A DNA stretch of 64,000 nt from positions 79,497 through 143,496 of the forward strand of contig QPMI01000633.1 in assembly GCA_004431415.1 (NCBI GenBank). The letters are read 5' to 3'. Of the stretch, positions 61,101 through 64,000 are shown piece after piece. The translations under genes and the position numbers were made by a program. This DNA is from Cyanophora paradoxa (lineage: Eukaryota; Glaucocystophyceae; Cyanophorales; Cyanophoraceae). Numbering within the stretch: position 1 is the stretch's first letter; each line of letters starts with the position of its first letter. The notes under the pieces were generated by a model. It was given only the letters and a program-made list of their open reading frames with translations. It made no database searches and had not been told where the DNA came from.

Positions 61101-61451
61101 TCTGAGGTAGAGTGGTGCAATTCTCTCCAAGAATTCAATCCATCTTGATAACCTCCCCTCTTGCTCGATAGGTTAACCAAGAATATGCTTTGTTCATGGC
61201 TTCCCATCCTCAATCTCGGGTTCAATGTTCCCAACCTTAACCTTCATCCCTGATTCCTCCATTTTCTCAAAACGATCATAGAGGCGATTTGTAATTTCTG
61301 TGAGTTGAGATAATCTTGGTCTCCTATCCAAGATTGCTGCCTGGCGATCATATTCGAATTCTGTAATATCACCAGTGACTAAAAGGGTTCCTAAAAGACC
61401 GAGTATTTCGTTTTTCTTTTCTTTGATGATTCTATTGGATTGGCGGGGCAT
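58198..61451 (-). pseudogene. Protein-primed family B DNA polymerase, frameshifted
   Basis: The start at 61,451 (MPRQSNRIIKEKKNEILGLL) is homologous to the intact left-provirus gene through its N-terminal domain, finger and endonuclease VII-like region. The C-terminal part shows the palm: SAPGLSWDAML (about 59,555), DANNLYG (about 59,380-59,400), motif B KLMNNAIYG (58,914-58,940) and motif C HDTDS (58,633-58,647). Read by eye it needs at least eight small indels to be joined; fragments are, for example, 61,194-61,451, 60,486-60,772, 59,640-60,015, 59,407-59,703, 59,153-59,401, 58,806-59,204 and 58,198-58,911. Full length would be about 1,080 codons. The exonuclease I site reads YVKM, as in the left copy. 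Assembly errors are possible but would not explain why neighbouring genes are open. Confidence 0.85.
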
Positions 61452-61829
61452 CTTTTACTTTAAGGGAACATATTATTTTTGGGCGTTTTAAACGCATTTC
61501 GCATTTTTCAGGTTCTAATGATTCGCACATTCGTGCCTTTGGGGACATATACATTTACTGTGTCGAGTCTGCTTGCATAAACGCTTCTTTTGATAGGTCT
61601 ACCATTAATGCTCTGATCTTTGCAATATATCCGCCACCTCTGCAATATCATTCTTTTCGACAAGCTGCCCGCTGAATTTCATCGAAATAATCCATTTTCT
61701 GTCAGTCAAGGAAAACGCAATCCCTTAAATCGCCAGTCAATTTTTGTCAAAACACACCGATTTCGATACGTTTTTATATTGTCCAATTATTATTCGCGAA
61801 AGTGATCGACCCACAGGGGGGAGTCTGTG
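61452..61829. other. Decayed or non-coding stretch upstream of the polymerase
   Basis: No intact gene. On the minus strand short pieces such as MDYFDEIQRAACRKE, AKIRALMVDLSKEAFMQADS and SRLDTVNVYVPKGTNVRIIR read as protein in three different frames, so a small gene may have decayed here. It occupies the place of the 102-aa gene of the left provirus but is not visibly similar to it. Confidence 0.35.
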
Positions 61830-61836
61830 GTTAATT

Positions 61837-61990
61837 GGGTGTGACGCCTGTGACGCCTGTGACACCTGTTTTCAGAGGTTTGTAGATTTTTGAAATTTTA
61901 AAAAGTTTGAAAGTAGGCGTCACAGGCGTCACAGGCGTCACACTCAATTAAAAAGGTGTCACAGCTGTCACACAAACCATTTACAGTAAG
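61837..61990. repeat. Internal GTGACGCC repeat between polymerase and helicase
   Basis: Same unit as at 45,714-45,860 (GTGACGCCTGTGACGCC, the spacer TTGAAATTTTAAAAAGTTTG, GGCGTCACAGGCGTCAC), same orientation, closing with CCATTTACAGTAAG at 61,977-61,990. Its place between the polymerase and the helicase 3-prime end is exactly that of the TGCCTAAC repeat in the left provirus. Confidence 0.88.
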
Positions 61991-62041
61991 GTTTTTAAAA
62001 AATAAGAAATTCAATCAGTATTAGAATCGATTCTGTTTTGT

Positions 62042-64000
62042 TTACTCATCCCCACCTTCAACATCACTGTCATCCACCAACTTGCGACTATGCTTCTTTT
62101 TGATCCCAAAGTAGCCACGAGCAAGAACACCATTGACTCGCTTTCTCTCAGCCTTCACATTAAAGACTTCGCGAAGTCTCTTCAAGATAGTGCATTCTGT
62201 GATTTTCTCATCAGATTTGCCCATGTGATCCATCTTAAAGTGACTGATAATGGACTCACTTGTGGCGAAATCCCCTTGACTCTTGGTGAGTTCATAACTC
62301 TCACGAATCCATTCTCCAATCTTGTCATTCTCATTGAAATATTCAACACCTTGATCAACAATGGACTGGGGTGGTTTGGTGACGAATTCATTGAGAGAAT
62401 GGGTTCTCCACATTTCCAGGAGAATGGACATATGCGCCATTTTATAATCGTCATCATTCTTCATTAGGCGCATTAGAGTGGTGTCTGCTTTCTTCTCACC
62501 AGGCTGAGGATCGACCTTGAAGACATTTTCGAATCGGTAGTAGATAATTCGCCTTTGGATTGCTGCATCTGGTTTACTGATTCCCAGGTTGTCATTTGTG
62601 GACAAGAACAACTGGAACATGGGAATGAATGTAACAAGATCTTTGAAAAGAGCTCGAACCTTCATCTCATTCCCACCAGTAACCTGTTTGATTTTGTTCA
62701 GTTGAAGCATATCACCATCTTCTGCTTCATTACTGAAAACAATTCGTTTACCAAGAATGCAAGCGAGTTCTGGGGAAGCCTCTGACGAACTCTTCTTGGG
62801 TTTAGTCCAATATGTCATGTCCAGTGACCCATAATACTCACCAAATGTGTCTTTCACCAACTCTTGGAGCAGTGATTTCCCATTTGCTCCAATTCCAGTC
62901 CAGCAAGTGTATCTCTGATTTTCTGTCAAACCACTCAGGGCATAGGCGATTAATCCCAGCATGAATTCGCGGTCTGTATCCGATTCAATAATATCTGCAT
63001 AGATGGATTTAATCTTTGCAACCTTCTCTTGGTCAATTTCTGTGGTGTAATCGTAGCCAACAGTCTTACTCACCATATCATATGGGAGTCCCTGTCGAAA
63101 AGTCATGGAGTTCAAGTCAAATACACCATTTGTGAACCCAATGATGTTGGGAACAGTATCAAGTCTCTCGAAAAAGGTCTTGTCACTGAACAGAACTGAA
63201 AGATCAGACATAAGTGCAGTTCTGTATGTAGTCTGTTTGAGGCTCTTAGCAATTCCCAGCAGAATCTTTGACCTTTCCTCCAAGGAATTGCGGTTCTCTT
63301 CATCACGAAGAGCTCTCTGTGCGAGTTGAACAGAACGTTGAAGATAAACTGGACAGACCTTGCAGCTCAAACAGAGAAAGATTCGCTTCCCAGTTTCATC
63401 CATCTCCCAAATCCCACATACATCATTGAACTTGAACCAGGTCTTGTTGGAATACTTGTATTTGTCTTGCAGAACAAGATAGGCAACCTGTGCAACATCA
63501 TAATGGGCACCATCAGATCCAGCAGACCGATCAATCAGATTTTCGATATTCGCATCTGTCTCTTCCTTCACACGAATTGTGATAAGTCGCTTCTTGCAGT
63601 TTGCACTGTAACTCGAAACAATATATTTGTCCTTCTCCTTCCCTTGAACAATATACCAATTGTTCGAGTCATGGCTTCCCTTGCAGCAGGGACAGACCAG
63701 ACCTTTGTTCTCAGCAGTGAAATTGTATCCCATCTTGGTCTCATTGATGATTGTGGGCAAGATGAAACCGAATTCTTCGAGTTTAGAAAGAATATGTTTC
63801 TGCAAATTCTCCTCAGCGCACCTTGCATAATAAGAATGTGCACCTTTGGGGAATTCGTAGTTTTCAACAATCCACTTTTGCAACTCAGCAGTGGGTTCAT
63901 TTAACTCACACTCAGATGCCCATGGCTCTCTGATCCATGTTTTGTTGGGACTGGGGCAAACATTAATCACCCCAGCAGTCCCAGTGGATGCAATCGTTTT
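62042..64000 (-). CDS. Primase zinc-ribbon + D5-like SF3 helicase (5-prime end outside window)
   Basis: The frame is open to base 64,000; the GTG at 63,970 is only an internal valine codon, so the true N-terminus, likely an archaeo-eukaryotic primase domain, lies beyond the window. Visible parts (counted from that GTG): zinc-ribbon-like CPCCKGSHD (93-101) with a later Cys, D5-N signature FTNGVFDL (279-286), Walker A GIGANGKS (359-366), Walker B RIVFSNE (409-415), motif C FLSTND (455-460) and arginine motif QRRIIYYRF (472-480). It ends in a charged tail. It should open and prime the viral DNA. It differs from the TVpol-helicase at the same locus of the left provirus. The frame is intact although the polymerase beside it is broken. 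Confidence 0.85.
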   Translation of the reverse strand, partial: KTIASTGTAGVINVCPSPNKTWIREPWASECELNEPTAELQKWIVENYEFPKGAHSYYARCAEENLQKHILSKLEEFGFILPTIINETKMGYNFTAENKGLVCPCCKGSHDSNNWYIVQGKEKDKYIVSSYSANCKKRLITIRVKEETDANIENLIDRSAGSDGAHYDVAQVAYLVLQDKYKYSNKTWFKFNDVCGIWEMDETGKRIFLCLSCKVCPVYLQRSVQLAQRALRDEENRNSLEERSKILLGIAKSLKQTTYRTALMSDLSVLFSDKTFFERLDTVPNIIGFTNGVFDLNSMTFRQGLPYDMVSKTVGYDYTTEIDQEKVAKIKSIYADIIESDTDREFMLGLIAYALSGLTENQRYTCWTGIGANGKSLLQELVKDTFGEYYGSLDMTYWTKPKKSSSEASPELACILGKRIVFSNEAEDGDMLQLNKIKQVTGGNEMKVRALFKDLVTFIPMFQLFLSTNDNLGISKPDAAIQRRIIYYRFENVFKVDPQPGEKKADTTLMRLMKNDDDYKMAHMSILLEMWRTHSLNEFVTKPPQSIVDQGVEYFNENDKIGEWIRESYELTKSQGDFATSESIISHFKMDHMGKSDEKITECTILKRLREVFNVKAERKRVNGVLARGYFGIKKKHSRKLVDDSDVEGGDE

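Larger units (their letters stand above)
44639..64000. mobile_element. Right provirus, Polinton/Polinton-like (left part only)
   Basis: AT-rich DNA starting sharply at 44,639 with a palindrome and iterons homologous to those of the left provirus, in inverted order. It carries a retroviral-type integrase and a protein-primed family B polymerase (both broken), a primase/SF3 helicase and a set of fibre-like genes. The capsid block expected beyond the helicase lies outside the window. Compared with the left provirus it has the same gene direction and modular plan. Confidence 0.88.

Noticed and set aside
63968-63970. GTG at 63,970 as the real start of the helicase
   Set aside because: The frame stays open to the window edge and the domain layout needs an N-terminal primase part.

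Overview
The window joins two kinds of DNA. Bases 12,710-44,638 are GC-rich nuclear DNA of a flagellated single-celled eukaryote. Its genes have many very short GC-rich GT-AG introns, often with a CTGAC/CTGAG-like branch point just before the acceptor. They include alpha-SNAP, two motile-cilium proteins (ODAD3-like and ZMYND12-like), a DEDDh exonuclease, a class I glutamine amidotransferase, an R3H protein and a large POMP-repeat/EGF/multi-pass membrane protein. That set fits a flagellated alga or other protist of stramenopile or haptophyte type, but the sequence does not settle the taxon.

Both flanks (1-12,709 and 44,639-64,000) are AT-rich integrated viruses of the Polinton/Polinton-like (Preplasmiviricota) kind. 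Left provirus, in order: protein-primed family B DNA polymerase (open past base 1), a small gene, a repeat, a TVpol-type polymerase-helicase, small genes, A32-like packaging ATPase, double-jelly-roll major capsid protein, two penton-like proteins, an unknown gene, then a terminal inverted repeat (TIR) with iterons and an end palindrome. Right provirus: the same kind of palindrome and iterons, a repeat, S-adenosylmethionine decarboxylase, a zinc-ribbon protein, a cassette of fibre-like genes (C1q-like and H-type-lectin-like heads, phage-like HTH repeats), a broken patatin phospholipase, a broken retroviral-type integrase, a broken family B polymerase, a repeat, and a primase/SF3 helicase running off the window.

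The two proviruses lie in the same orientation and the window shows complementary parts of one plan: TIR - fibre/lipase/integrase/polymerase module - internal repeat - helicase/capsid module - TIR. Each carries its own family of repeats at the TIR and between polymerase and helicase. The TIRs are homologous between the two although the internal genes differ. The left TIR contains a 3-prime fragment of the decarboxylase gene that is complete in the right TIR region.

The left provirus looks intact where seen. In the right one the integrase, polymerase and lipase are full of frameshifts, while the fibre genes and helicase are open. The left provirus ends inside an exon of the POMP-like gene, so that host gene is cut. 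The stretch 35,986-44,638 has no gene I can support.
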